This document shows, one piece after another, positions 34,750 to 43,230 of a stretch of DNA of 64,000 bases. Under the pieces are notes generated by a model. The model saw nothing but the letters and a program-made list of their open reading frames with translations. It made no database searches and was not told where the DNA came from. The stretch's first letter is position 1, and every line of letters begins with the position of its first letter. The position numbers and the translations under genes are program-made. This DNA is from Streptomyces rubiginosohelvolus (GTDB lineage: Bacteria; Actinomycetota; Actinomycetes; Streptomycetales; Streptomycetaceae), in NCBI RefSeq assembly GCF_014649875.1, contig NZ_BMTW01000021.1:61519-125518 (forward strand), given 5' to 3'.

Positions 34750-35682
34750 GTGAGACATGTCATCGCCCTCGATGTGGGCGGCACCGGAATGAAGGCCGCA
34801 CTGGTCGGGACCGACGGCACCCTCCTTCACGAGGCGCGGCGGGCCACCGACCGGGAGCGCGGCGCCGAAGCGGTCATCGAGTCGATCCTCGCGTTCGCGG
34901 CGGATCTGCGGGCCCACGGCGAGGAGCACCTCGGCGAGAGCGCCGTCGCCGCCGGGGTCGCCGTGCCCGGCATCGTCGACTCCGCCCAGGGCATCGCGGT
35001 GTACGCCGCGAACCTGGGCTGGCGCGACGTACCGCTGCGCGCCCTGCTCTCCGAGCGGCTGGGCGCCATCCCGGTGGCCCTCGGCCACGACGTCCGCACC
35101 GGCGGGCTGGCCGAGGGGCGCATCGGGGCCGGGCGCGGCACGGACCGTTTCCTCTTCGTCCCGCTCGGCACCGGGATCGCCGGGGCCATCGGCATCGCGG
35201 GCGCCATCGAGGCGGGCGCCCACGGGGACGCGGGCGAGATCGGCCACATCGTCGTCCGCCCGGACGGACCCGACTGCAGCTGCGGCCAGCGCGGCTGCCT
35301 GGAGACGCTGGCCTCGGCCGCCGCGGTGACCCGGGCCTGGGCCGCCGCCTCCGGGGACCCCTCGGCGGACGCCGCGGACTGTGCGAAGGCCGTCGAGTCG
35401 GGCGACCCGGCGGCGGTCGAGGTCTGGCGGAACGCGGTCGACGCGCTCGCCGCCGGCCTCGTCACCGCGCTCACCCTGCTCGACCCGGGCACGCTCATCA
35501 TCGGTGGCGGTCTCGCCGAAGCCGGGGAAACCTTGTTCACACCACTGCGTGCGGCCGTCGAGGAACGCATCACGTTCCAGAAGCTGCCCCACATCGTCCC
35601 GGCGGCCCTCGGGGACACCGCCGGATGCCTGGGCGCGGGGCTGCTCGCCTGGGATCTACTCGCCACGGAGGTTTCCGCCTGA
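34750..35682 (+). CDS. nagK: ROK-family N-acetylglucosamine kinase
   Basis: Sugar kinase of the ROK family (310 residues) that should phosphorylate intracellular N-acetylglucosamine to GlcNAc-6-phosphate. The phosphate loop IALDVGGTGMKAALVG is at the N terminus; GHIVVRPDGPDCSCGQRGCLE (shared zinc site of ROK proteins, with His and three Cys) is near residue 170; GTLIIGGGLAEAG near 245 is the adenosine loop. The start is GTG 34750 (VRHVIALDVGG) with a weak ribosome site. Its stop overlaps the nagA start by one base (TGATG). A DasR-like site lies in front. Confidence 0.93.
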   Translation: MRHVIALDVGGTGMKAALVGTDGTLLHEARRATDRERGAEAVIESILAFAADLRAHGEEHLGESAVAAGVAVPGIVDSAQGIAVYAANLGWRDVPLRALLSERLGAIPVALGHDVRTGGLAEGRIGAGRGTDRFLFVPLGTGIAGAIGIAGAIEAGAHGDAGEIGHIVVRPDGPDCSCGQRGCLETLASAAAVTRAWAAASGDPSADAADCAKAVESGDPAAVEVWRNAVDALAAGLVTALTLLDPGTLIIGGGLAEAGETLFTPLRAAVEERITFQKLPHIVPAALGDTAGCLGAGLLAWDLLATEVSA

Positions 35683-36839
35683 TGGCCCCACGCGCAGCAG
35701 ACAGCACCGTTCTCGCCGGCGCCCGGGTGGTGCTTCCCACCGGCACGGTCGAGGACGGCCGGGTGACCGTCGAAGGCACCCGTATCGCCGCCTCCGCACC
35801 GGAGGGCGCCCGGACCGTCGACCTCTCCGGCCACTGGGTGGTCCCCGGCTTCGTGGACATGCACAACCACGGCGGCGGCGGGGCCTCCTTCACCTCCGGC
35901 ACCGTGGACGAGGTCCTCACCGGCATCCGTACGCACCGCGAGCACGGCACCACCACGATGGTCGCCTCCACCGTCACCGGCGAGATGGACTTCCTCGCCC
36001 GGCGCGCGGGCGAGCTGTCCGAACTGGTCGAGCAGGGCGATCTGGCCGGGATCCACTTCGAGGGGCCCTTCATCTCGCCGTGCCGCAAGGGCGCCCACAG
36101 CGAGCAACTGCTGCGCTACCCGGACCCGGCCGAGGTCCGCAAGCTGGTCGACGCCGCGCGCGGCACCGCCCGCATGGTCACCCTCGCCACCGAACTGCCC
36201 GGCGGCCTCGACTCCGTGCGGCTCCTCGCCGAGCTGGGGGTCATCGCCGCCATCGGCCACACGGACGCGACGTACGAGCAGACCGTCGAGGCCATCGACG
36301 CGGGCGCGAGTGTCGCCACGCATCTGTTCAACGCGATGCCGCCGCTCGCCCACCGCGAGCCCGGTCCGATCGCCGCCCTCCTGGAGGACGACCGGATCAC
36401 CGTCGAGCTGATCAACGACGGCACGCATCTGCACCCGGCGGTCCTGGAGCTGGCCTACCGGCACAAGGGCGCAGGACGGGTCGCGCTGATCACCGACGCG
36501 ATGGACGCGGCCGGTTTCGGCGACGGCTCCTACGACCTCGGGCCGCTCGCGGTCGAGGTCAAGGACGGCGTCGCCCGGCTGGTGGAGGGCGGCTCGATCG
36601 CCGGCTCCACACTCACCCTGGACACCGCGTTCCGCCGGGCGGTCACCCTCGACGAGATCCCCGTCGAGGACGTCGTCCGGTCCATCTCCGCCAACCCGGC
36701 CCGGCTGCTCGGCGTCTACGACCGGGTCGGCTCGCTCGATGCGGGCAAGGACGCCGACCTGGTGGTGCTCGACGAGGACTTCGTCCTCAAGGGCGTCATG
36801 CGCCGGGGCGAGTGGATCATCGAGCCGAAGACGGCCTGA
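35682..36839 (+). CDS. nagA: N-acetylglucosamine-6-phosphate deacetylase
   Basis: Amidohydrolase that removes acetate from GlcNAc-6-phosphate, giving glucosamine-6-phosphate for cell-wall synthesis or glycolysis. The 385-residue protein has the metal-binding VPGFVDMHNHGGGG near residue 55, GIHFEGPFISPCRKGAH near 125, IGHTDATYEQ and ATHLFNAMPPL near 190-220, INDGTHLHP near 245 and the catalytic Asp in ALITDAMDAAG near 270. GGAGG in the end of nagK serves as ribosome site. Translationally coupled to nagK. Confidence 0.96.
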   Translation: MAPRAADSTVLAGARVVLPTGTVEDGRVTVEGTRIAASAPEGARTVDLSGHWVVPGFVDMHNHGGGGASFTSGTVDEVLTGIRTHREHGTTTMVASTVTGEMDFLARRAGELSELVEQGDLAGIHFEGPFISPCRKGAHSEQLLRYPDPAEVRKLVDAARGTARMVTLATELPGGLDSVRLLAELGVIAAIGHTDATYEQTVEAIDAGASVATHLFNAMPPLAHREPGPIAALLEDDRITVELINDGTHLHPAVLELAYRHKGAGRVALITDAMDAAGFGDGSYDLGPLAVEVKDGVARLVEGGSIAGSTLTLDTAFRRAVTLDEIPVEDVVRSISANPARLLGVYDRVGSLDAGKDADLVVLDEDFVLKGVMRRGEWIIEPKTA

Positions 36840-36881
36840 GGCCCCCGGGCCGTTGGACCCGAGGCCTCCGGGCCGTTGAAC
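36838..36881 (+). repeat. 21-bp direct repeat after nagA
   Basis: GAGGCCCCCGGGCCGTTGGAC (36838-36858) recurs at 36861-36881 with two differences. The first copy includes the end of the nagA stop codon. Confidence 0.6.
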
Positions 36882-36889
36882 ACGTAACG

Positions 36890-36934
36890 AAGCGATGGCG
36901 GTCGGCCCCGGGACTGGGCCGACCGTCATCGCTT
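36890..36934 (+). terminator. hairpin terminator after nagA
   Basis: AGCGATGGCGGTCGGCCC (36891-36908) pairs with GGGCCGACCGTCATCGCT (36916-36933) over 18 bp with one G-U pair and a 7-nt loop, plus an outer A-T pair. It separates nagA from the PfkB-type kinase gene. Confidence 0.8.
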
Positions 36935-37015
36935 TGACATGATCATCGGCATCGCGTGCCACGAGCGGCAGGCGTGCACCGCTGGGGCCACGCACCGAGG
37001 GAGGGACCGGACCAG

Positions 37016-37942
37016 GTGATCCTGACCGTCACCCTGAACACCGCGCTCGACGTGACGTACACCGTCGACGCGCTCGTCCCGCACGGCAGCCACCGGGTCG
37101 GCGAGGTCACCGAACGCCCCGGCGGCAAGGGCCTCAACGTCGCCCGGGTGCTGGGCGCCCTCGGCCACGACGCCGTGGTCACCGGCTTCGTCGGCGGCGC
37201 GACCGGAGACGTCCTGCGCGGCCTCCTCGCCCCGCTCCCGCCGCGCGACGCCCTCGTCCGGGTCGCCGGGAACACCCGCCGCACCCTCGCGATCACCGAC
37301 CGCTCGACCGGCGACACCACCCAGCTCAACGAACCCGGACCACAGGTGAGCCCCGCCGAATGGGCCGCCTTCCTGGGGACGTACGAGGAGCTGGTCGCCG
37401 GGGCCGACGCGGTCGCGCTCTGCGGCTCCCTGCCGCCCGGCATCCACGTCGGGGCGTACGCCGAACTGGTCCGGATCGCCCGCGCCGCCGCCGTACCCGT
37501 GCTGCTGGACACCAGCGGCGAACCGCTGCGCCGGGGCATCGCCGCCCGCCCCGACCTGGTCAAGCCGAACGCCGAAGAGCTGGCCCGGCTGACCGGCTCC
37601 CGCGACCCGCTGCGCGCCGCGGGGGACGCCCGCCGCCGCGGGGCCCACGCCGTGGTCGCCTCGCTCGGTCCGGAGGGGGTGCTCGCGCTCACCCCGGACG
37701 GCGTCTGGCGGGCGGCCCCGCCCGCACCCGTGCGCGGCAACCCGACCGGCGCGGGCGACTCCGCGGTCGCCGGGCTGCTGTCCGCCCTGGCCGAGGGCCT
37801 GTCCTGGCCGGAGCGCCTCGCCCGGGCGGTGGCCCTGTCGACGGCGACGGTGCTGGCCCCGACGGCCGGCGAGTTCGACGCGGCGGCCTACGCGGAGCTG
37901 CTGCCGCGCGTCACGGTGGAGCCGCACACACCGACGCCCTGA
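37016..37942 (+). CDS. PfkB-family hexose kinase (1-phosphofructokinase/tagatose-6-phosphate kinase type)
   Basis: Cytoplasmic sugar (phospho)kinase (308 residues). It opens ILTVTLNTALDVTYTVDAL as in 1-phosphofructokinases, has the substrate-binding GGKGLNVARVLGALG near residue 37, and ends with the ATP/anion-hole motif GNPTGAGDSAVAGLL near residue 242 with the catalytic Asp. The start GTG 37016 is preceded by GAGGG. It lies downstream of nagKA behind a terminator, so it is probably separately transcribed. Its true substrate (fructose-1-P, tagatose-6-P or an aminosugar) is not fixed by sequence. Confidence 0.9.
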   Translation: MILTVTLNTALDVTYTVDALVPHGSHRVGEVTERPGGKGLNVARVLGALGHDAVVTGFVGGATGDVLRGLLAPLPPRDALVRVAGNTRRTLAITDRSTGDTTQLNEPGPQVSPAEWAAFLGTYEELVAGADAVALCGSLPPGIHVGAYAELVRIARAAAVPVLLDTSGEPLRRGIAARPDLVKPNAEELARLTGSRDPLRAAGDARRRGAHAVVASLGPEGVLALTPDGVWRAAPPAPVRGNPTGAGDSAVAGLLSALAEGLSWPERLARAVALSTATVLAPTAGEFDAAAYAELLPRVTVEPHTPTP

Positions 37943-37966
37943 CCACCGGGCCGGTGATCAGGGCGT
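37934..37966. terminator. hairpin between the PfkB kinase and the CBM-like protein genes
   Basis: ACGCCCTGACCACCGG (37934-37949) pairs with CCGGTGATCAGGGCGT (37951-37966) over 15 of 16 positions. It overlaps the kinase stop codon and lies between convergent genes. Confidence 0.75.
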
Positions 37967-37984
37967 GAGCGAGGGGACCTGCGG

Positions 37985-38995
37985 TCAGCCGTTCTTCTTG
38001 ATGTGACCGGACTTCAGCTCCAGCTGGTCGAGGTTGGCGTCGCACTGGTCGCCTTCCTCGCAGGACAGCTTGAGGGTGTTGGCGCCCTTGTCGAGCTGGA
38101 CGTACGCGTAGGTGTTCGTCCAGCCCTTCTCCAGGTCGCCCTCTTCGGCCTGCGCGAAGTTCTTCATGTTGATGGAGCGGGGCTCCTGGTCGTTGACCGT
38201 CAGGGTCGTCTTCGCGTCCTTGCCGGGAACGCCGTAGGTCACGTACAGGGTGTACGCGCCGGCCTCGGGCACCTCCACCGACCAGGTGGCCGACCGGCCG
38301 ATCTCGTTGAGGTTGATGTAGTTGCCGTTCGCGCCCTTGGCGCCCTCGACCGTGGAGTCCAGGGCCGCCGTGCCGCCCAGCGTCAGCGTCGCCGCGTCCT
38401 GCTTCGGCAGCTCGACCGGCTTCGGGGTCTCCTGCGGCTTCTTCTCCGGCTTCTTCGACTCCTCGACCTCGCCGGCGGGGCCCTCCGAGGACGACGCCTC
38501 GTTCTTCTTGTCGTCCTTGTCGCCGTCGTCGCCCGTGAGCAGGGCGGCGCCGATGCCGATGAGGACGACCGCGACCACGGCGACCGCCGCGATCAGGAGC
38601 GCCTTCGTGTTCGGGCCGCCGCGGCCCGTTCCGCCGCCGTGGCCGCCCTGGGCGGGGGGCTGCCCGTGGGACGCGCCGCCGGGGTAGGTCTCGGGGGCCG
38701 CGTACTGCGGGTTCGGCCGGTTGTACTGCTGCGCGGGCTGGCCGTACGCCTGCTGGGGCGGGTAGCCGTACCCGCCCTGCTGCTGCGGCACCTGCTGCTG
38801 GCCGTACTGGCGCTCACCGACGGCACGCACCTGGTTGTAGGACGTTCTGGGCACGCCCGGCTGCGCGGCCGGACCCGGGTAGCCGTAGCCGCCCTGGCCG
38901 GGCGCCTGGGCACCTGCCGCCTGTCCGTCCGCGTACAGATAGCCGAACGGATCGTCGTCCTCGGGCTTGCTCGCGCCGTTGTTTCCGGCCGTCAT
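37985..38995 (-). CDS. membrane-anchored carbohydrate-binding-module protein
   Basis: A 336-residue protein with a cytoplasmic N-terminal part of low complexity (GYGYPG-, QQ- and PQQ-rich, about residues 20-120), a single membrane segment (about 132-154), an acidic/Lys linker (EEVESKKPEKKPQETPKP-like) and an extracellular beta-rich domain (about 200-330) that resembles CBM35/CBM6 modules (GRSATWSVEVPEAGAYTLYV, with two cysteines near the end). It converges with the PfkB gene. Function unknown; a wall-polysaccharide binding role is inferred from the C-terminal domain. Confidence 0.8.
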   Translation of the reverse strand: MTAGNNGASKPEDDDPFGYLYADGQAAGAQAPGQGGYGYPGPAAQPGVPRTSYNQVRAVGERQYGQQQVPQQQGGYGYPPQQAYGQPAQQYNRPNPQYAAPETYPGGASHGQPPAQGGHGGGTGRGGPNTKALLIAAVAVVAVVLIGIGAALLTGDDGDKDDKKNEASSSEGPAGEVEESKKPEKKPQETPKPVELPKQDAATLTLGGTAALDSTVEGAKGANGNYINLNEIGRSATWSVEVPEAGAYTLYVTYGVPGKDAKTTLTVNDQEPRSINMKNFAQAEEGDLEKGWTNTYAYVQLDKGANTLKLSCEEGDQCDANLDQLELKSGHIKKNG

Positions 38996-39139
38996 CCCTG
39001 GGTCACTCCTCACCATCTCGCCAGCCGTCGCCGACCGGCCGAGCCTACCTCGAACGGAGCAGCCCCCGAATTGCGCTCACCCACCGGGACGGCCCCGGGG
39101 GAACGGGTACGGGGTAGGGGGAGGAACCCGCCGTGAACG

Positions 39140-40798
39140 TCATCCGGCCCTGCGGTGAACCTTCGACCGGGACCGTTTTTCCACGTACATCCGCTGGTCG
39201 GCGGAGCGCAGGACCTCTTCGACGGTCATGCCGCACTCGGCCCAGCCGATGCCGAAACTCGCCCCGACCCGGACCGCCCGGCCGTCGACCCTTATGGGCG
39301 GAATGATGGCATTTCTCAGGCGAACGGCCAGGTCAGCGGCGTCCGCCGCCCCGAGGCCGTCGGCGAGAACGACGAATTCGTCACCTCCGAGCCGGGCGAC
39401 CGTGTCACCGTCCCGCACACAGGTGCTCAGCCGCCGGGCGACCTCGATGAGCACGGCGTCGCCGGTGTGGTGCCCGAAGCGGTCGTTGATGGACTTGAAA
39501 CCGTCGAGGTCGCAGAAGAGGACCGCGAGCCCCTTCGTCCCGTCGTCGTGTTCCGGATCCGGGGCCACCGTGTGCACATGGTGGTCGAAGGGCCCGCCGC
39601 CGGGGATCGCCTCGCCCTCGTAGCCGTCGGCCCGGTAGCCGTGGGTGAGGGACGACTCGACGTCCCCGTACGCCGCGTCCAGTGCCTCGATCGCGGTCGC
39701 GGCCGGGGAGGAGTGCGGCCGCTCGCAGATCCGGGCGCTGAGCCGCGACTTCAGCTCGGCACTGTTGGGCAGCCCGGTCAGCGCGTCGTGCGAGGCGCGG
39801 TGGGCGAGGTTCAGCTCGTGGCGCTTGCGCTCCTCTATGTCCTCGACATGGGTGAGCAGGAAGCGCGGCCCGTCGGCGGTGTCCGCGACGACCGAGTTGC
39901 GCAGCGAGACCCAGAGGTAGGTGCCGTCCCGGCGGCTGAGCCGCAGCTCGGCCCGGCCGCCCTCGGCGGAGGTGCGCAGCAGGGTGCCGATGTCCTCGGG
40001 GTGGACCAGGTCGGCGAAGGAGTAGCGGCGCATCACGGAGGCCGGGCGGCCGAGCAGCCGGCACAGGGCGTCGTTCGTCCGCAGCAGCCTGCCCTGCTGG
40101 TCGCCGCCCATCTCGGCGATGGCCATACCGCTGGGCGCGTACTCGAAGGCCTGCCGGAAGGACTCCTCGCTGGCCCGCAGTGCCTGCTGCTCCCGCTCCA
40201 GGCGGACCAGGGCGCGCTGCATGTTGGACCGCAGGCGGGCGTTGCTGATGGCGATGGCGGCCTGGGAGGCGTACATCTGGAGCGCTTCGCGCCCCCATGC
40301 GCCGGGGCGGCGTCCGTTGCGCGGCCGGTCGACGGATATGACCCCGAGGAGGTCGCCCCCGCCCGCCGAGGCGTACATCGGGGCGTAGAGCCGGTCGAGC
40401 GGATGCCACTCGTCCTCGAACCGGGGTTCGGGCCCCTCGGTGTGCCACTGCGGTACGTCGTCGTCGAGGAGGACCCAGCCCTCGGTGTGCGGGATGAAGC
40501 GGAGACTGCCCCACGCCTCACCCATGGAGAGCCGGCGGTTCCAGGAGTCGCGGGAGCCGACGCGGCCGGTGATCAGGGCCTCGGCGGCGGCGTTGCCCGC
40601 GAAGGCGGCGATGACGAGGTCGCCCTCGGGCCGGACCAGGTTGACGCAGGCCAGCTCGTATCCGAGGCCCTCGACGATTCCGTCGACCACGCTCTGGAGC
40701 GTGTCCGCGAGACTCCGCGCCGTGTTGAGATCGGCCACGGCCTGGTGCAGCTGCCGCATGGTCGCCAGGCGGACGTACGGCTCCGACTCGGCCTCCAT
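39140..40798 (-). CDS. cdgB: GAF-PAS-GGDEF diguanylate cyclase CdgB
   Basis: Makes cyclic di-GMP, the second messenger that holds Streptomyces in vegetative growth through BldD. The 552-residue protein has a GAF domain (about 20-200), a PAS/PAC pair (about 215-330, AFEYAPSGMAIAEMG, ending ILTHVEDIEERK-like) and a GGDEF domain (about 385-545). The catalytic motif ARLGGDEFVVL is intact and RDGD five residues upstream is a product-inhibition (RxxD) site. The start ATG 40798 (MEAESEPYVRL) is used. The architecture and length match S. coelicolor CdgB, a known BldD target; a BldD-like palindrome lies upstream. Confidence 0.92.
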   Translation of the reverse strand: MEAESEPYVRLATMRQLHQAVADLNTARSLADTLQSVVDGIVEGLGYELACVNLVRPEGDLVIAAFAGNAAAEALITGRVGSRDSWNRRLSMGEAWGSLRFIPHTEGWVLLDDDVPQWHTEGPEPRFEDEWHPLDRLYAPMYASAGGGDLLGVISVDRPRNGRRPGAWGREALQMYASQAAIAISNARLRSNMQRALVRLEREQQALRASEESFRQAFEYAPSGMAIAEMGGDQQGRLLRTNDALCRLLGRPASVMRRYSFADLVHPEDIGTLLRTSAEGGRAELRLSRRDGTYLWVSLRNSVVADTADGPRFLLTHVEDIEERKRHELNLAHRASHDALTGLPNSAELKSRLSARICERPHSSPAATAIEALDAAYGDVESSLTHGYRADGYEGEAIPGGGPFDHHVHTVAPDPEHDDGTKGLAVLFCDLDGFKSINDRFGHHTGDAVLIEVARRLSTCVRDGDTVARLGGDEFVVLADGLGAADAADLAVRLRNAIIPPIRVDGRAVRVGASFGIGWAECGMTVEEVLRSADQRMYVEKRSRSKVHRRAG

Positions 40799-41127
40799 CG
40801 CTCGCACCCCCGGGACCTCGACAGCAACTCCAGGTTTCCTATTGACGTACTTGTTGCAGTGTCACCGCCACTGAATCACAGTGAGCTGTGCACCCGGTAC
40901 ACAGGGTCAGCAGAAAATGGACTCTGTGACTCAAGTCACAACAGATGACCGGGCGGTGCCGGTGACTCACGGCGACGACGATCGTTCCGCCGTCACCGGG
41001 AGGAACGGATTCCCGTTGTGTGCGCCCGCGCACGCCCCCTCTCGCCCGTTCCCCTTCCGGGGTCCTAGGACCTGCCTGGTCCCCTGGCCCGATGCGGCCG
41101 TCCGGCCCCTGCGGTTAGCGTCGGGGT
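40799..41127. promoter_or_regulatory. divergent promoter region of cdgB and the flavin reductase gene
   Basis: A 329-bp gap with no gene. The cdgB-proximal 150 bp is unusually AT-rich for this chromosome and holds the BldD-like palindrome at 40925-40940 and another small inverted repeat TCACAGTGA at 40876-40884. The other half is ordinary GC-rich leader sequence. Confidence 0.6.
40925..40940. promoter_or_regulatory. BldD-like operator upstream of cdgB
   Basis: TGTGACTCAAGTCACA is a perfect palindrome with 7-bp arms and a 2-nt centre, 127 bp before the cdgB start codon. GTGAC/GTCAC half sites agree with the reported BldD consensus, and cdgB is a known BldD target in S. coelicolor. Confidence 0.75.
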
Positions 41128-41691
41128 GTGCTCCAGACGAAGCCCCCCACCCCGCGCCCCGAGACCGTCCCTCATGCTGAGGGAGTGAGTAACGACGAGT
41201 TCCGTGCCGCCCTCGCGCGGCTGGCCGCCGGGGTGGTGCTAGTCACCGCCCAGGAGCCGCCTCTCGACGAGGACGGCCGGGGCGAGGACGTGGGCATGAC
41301 GGCGACCGCCTTCATGTCCGTGTCCCTGGAACCGCCCCTGGTGATGGTGAGCCTGCGCAACGGCTCCCGGATGGACGACCTGCTGGACGAGCAGCCGCTG
41401 TGGGCGGTCTCCGTCCTGGCCGCGAGCCAGCGGCACATCGCGGGCCGGTTCGCCATGAAGGGCCGGATCAGCGACCGGCTGCTGTTCGAGGACGTCGCGT
41501 ACGTACGGGGCGAGGTGACGCACGCGCCGCTGATCGGCGGGGCGCTGGCGACGCTGGAGTGCCGGACCGAGCAGCGCGTGGTGGCCGGGGACCACACCCT
41601 GGTGATCGGGCGGGTGCTCACGGCGGAGCTGCCGAGCCCGGAGGGCGACCCGCTGACGTACTTCAAGGGCCGCTACCGCCAGCTGGGCTGA
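41128..41691 (+). CDS. flavin reductase family protein
   Basis: FMN-binding split-barrel protein (187 residues) of the flavin-reductase-like family; such enzymes supply reduced flavin to monooxygenases. Family features are LARLAAGVVLVTAQ at the start of the barrel, GMTATAFMSVSLEPPLVMVSL near residue 55, and GDHTLVIGRVLTAEL near 155. The start is ambiguous: GTG 41128 keeps a Pro-rich N-terminal tail, while GTG 41185 (VSNDEFRAALARL) begins right at the domain behind GAGGGA. No oxygenase partner is next to it. Confidence 0.88.
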   Translation: MLQTKPPTPRPETVPHAEGVSNDEFRAALARLAAGVVLVTAQEPPLDEDGRGEDVGMTATAFMSVSLEPPLVMVSLRNGSRMDDLLDEQPLWAVSVLAASQRHIAGRFAMKGRISDRLLFEDVAYVRGEVTHAPLIGGALATLECRTEQRVVAGDHTLVIGRVLTAELPSPEGDPLTYFKGRYRQLG

Positions 41692-41770
41692 CGCCTTGTT
41701 CCCGGTCGGCCCGCCACCGCCCGGGACGCCCGTTTACCGCCCGGCCGGGAGGCGCGCCCGTGGCCTCCTG

Positions 41771-42205
41771 CTACCAGTCGCGGCCGGAGCGCCCGCGCTT
41801 GGTGTCGCCGCGCTGCTTCTTCTCGCGGAGCCTGCGCTCGTTGATCCCGCGCGGGATCTTCCGCTTGATCCGGGGCTTGGGCGGTGGCGCCGTGGCCTCG
41901 GCGAGGAGGGCGGCGAGCCGCACGGCGGCCGTCTCGCGGTTGCGCCACTGGGAGCGGTGCTCGGAGGCCCGTACGGAGACCACCCCGCCCACCAGCCGGC
42001 CCGCGAGCCGCTCCAGCGCCCGCGCCTTCCACACCTCCGGGAGCGCGTCGGTCGCCGCCAGGTCGAAGCGCAGCTCCACCTGGGAGTCGCTGGTGTTGAC
42101 GTGCTGACCGCCGGGCCCGGAGGACCGCGAGAAACGCCACATGAGCTCGGCCTCCGGGAGGGAGACCGAGCCGCGGATGACATAGGGCCCGGACATGACA
42201 CCCAT
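41771..42205 (-). CDS. arfB: alternative ribosome-rescue peptidyl-tRNA hydrolase ArfB
   Basis: Release-factor-like protein (144 residues) that frees stalled ribosomes by hydrolysing peptidyl-tRNA. The catalytic motif is FSRSSGPGGQHVNTSDSQVE, with GGQ near residue 34. The C-terminal tail is basic (KPRIKRKIPRGINERRLREK and onward), as needed to enter the empty mRNA channel. GGAGAGACC precedes ATG 42205. It is divergent from the TerD gene. Confidence 0.94.
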   Translation of the reverse strand: MGVMSGPYVIRGSVSLPEAELMWRFSRSSGPGGQHVNTSDSQVELRFDLAATDALPEVWKARALERLAGRLVGGVVSVRASEHRSQWRNRETAAVRLAALLAEATAPPPKPRIKRKIPRGINERRLREKKQRGDTKRGRSGRDW

Positions 42206-42389
42206 GGTCTCTCCCCCGCACCCCGCCCGTCACCTTCTTTTGCCCTGCCCCGGCCCCCCGCGTCCGGAGGAACTTCGTAAAGAAAGTAAAGCGAGCAGGA
42301 ACCTCGTGGTCTCCTGCTTGCGTTATGACGGGTGACGGTAGCTTTCGTGATGGCACGAAGCCCGCACACGACGAGGAAAGGGACTTCCC

Positions 42390-42965
42390 ATGGCAGTAAG
42401 CCTGTCCAAGGGCGGCAACGTCTCGCTCACCAAGGAGGCACCGGGCCTTACCGCCGTCACGGTCGGCCTCGGCTGGGACGTCCGTACCACCACCGGCACC
42501 GACTTCGACCTCGACGCCTCGGCGATCGCGGTCAACCCGACGGGGAAGGTCGTCTCGGACGGCCACTTCGTCTTCTTCAACAACAAGTCGACGCCGGACC
42601 AGACCATCGTGCACACCGGTGACAACGTCACGGGTGAGGGCGAGGGCGACGACGAGCAGATCAACGTCAACCTGGCAGGTCTGCCGGCCGACGTCGACAA
42701 GATCGTCTTCCCGGTCTCCATCTACGACGCCGAGACCCGCAGCCAGAACTTCGGCCAGGTCCGCAACGCGTTCATCCGCATCCTCAACCAGGCCGGCGGC
42801 GCCGAGATCGCCCGCTACGACCTGAGCGAGGACGCCGCCACCGAGACCGCCATGGTCTTCGGCGAGCTCTACCGCAACGGCGCCGAGTGGAAGTTCCGCG
42901 CGGTCGGCCAGGGGTACGCCTCCGGTCTGCGCGGCATCGCCCAGGACTTCGGCGTCAACCTCTGA
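42390..42965 (+). CDS. TerD family calcium-binding protein (tellurium-resistance type)
   Basis: A 191-residue protein of the TerD/CABP family. It begins VSLSKGGNVSLTKEAPGLTAVTVGLGWD and has the acidic calcium-binding parts DFDLDASAIAV near residue 40 and GEGEGDDEQINVNL near 85. Streptomyces carry many TerD-like proteins, some tied to calcium and differentiation; tellurite resistance itself is not shown by sequence. AAAGGGA lies before ATG 42390. A strong terminator follows. Confidence 0.93.
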   Translation: MAVSLSKGGNVSLTKEAPGLTAVTVGLGWDVRTTTGTDFDLDASAIAVNPTGKVVSDGHFVFFNNKSTPDQTIVHTGDNVTGEGEGDDEQINVNLAGLPADVDKIVFPVSIYDAETRSQNFGQVRNAFIRILNQAGGAEIARYDLSEDAATETAMVFGELYRNGAEWKFRAVGQGYASGLRGIAQDFGVNL

Positions 42966-42989
42966 CGCCTCGGGCGCACAACAGTTTCA

Positions 42990-43027
42990 CCGGAGCCCCC
43001 GGCCGCGATCGCGGTCGGGGGCTCCGG
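42990..43027 (+). terminator. hairpin terminator after terD
   Basis: CCGGAGCCCCCGGCCGCG (42990-43007) pairs with CGCGGTCGGGGGCTCCGG (43010-43027) over 18 bp with one G-U pair. Confidence 0.85.
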
Positions 43028-43230
43028 CGTGGGTGAGCCACCGTCAAACCGGCTGCCCCGCACCGCTGAAACCCGCCACTTCGCCGAATACCGGACAGCT
43101 CGGCACCCCATTCGTACAAGAACTGGTCAAAAACTTGTGAGGCAATTGTCGGCACACCGTCAATTTCGCTCATTCGATGGCACGCTCTCCGCTCGTAGTC
43201 CCCCCACAGGACGACCGACGGAGAACACAC

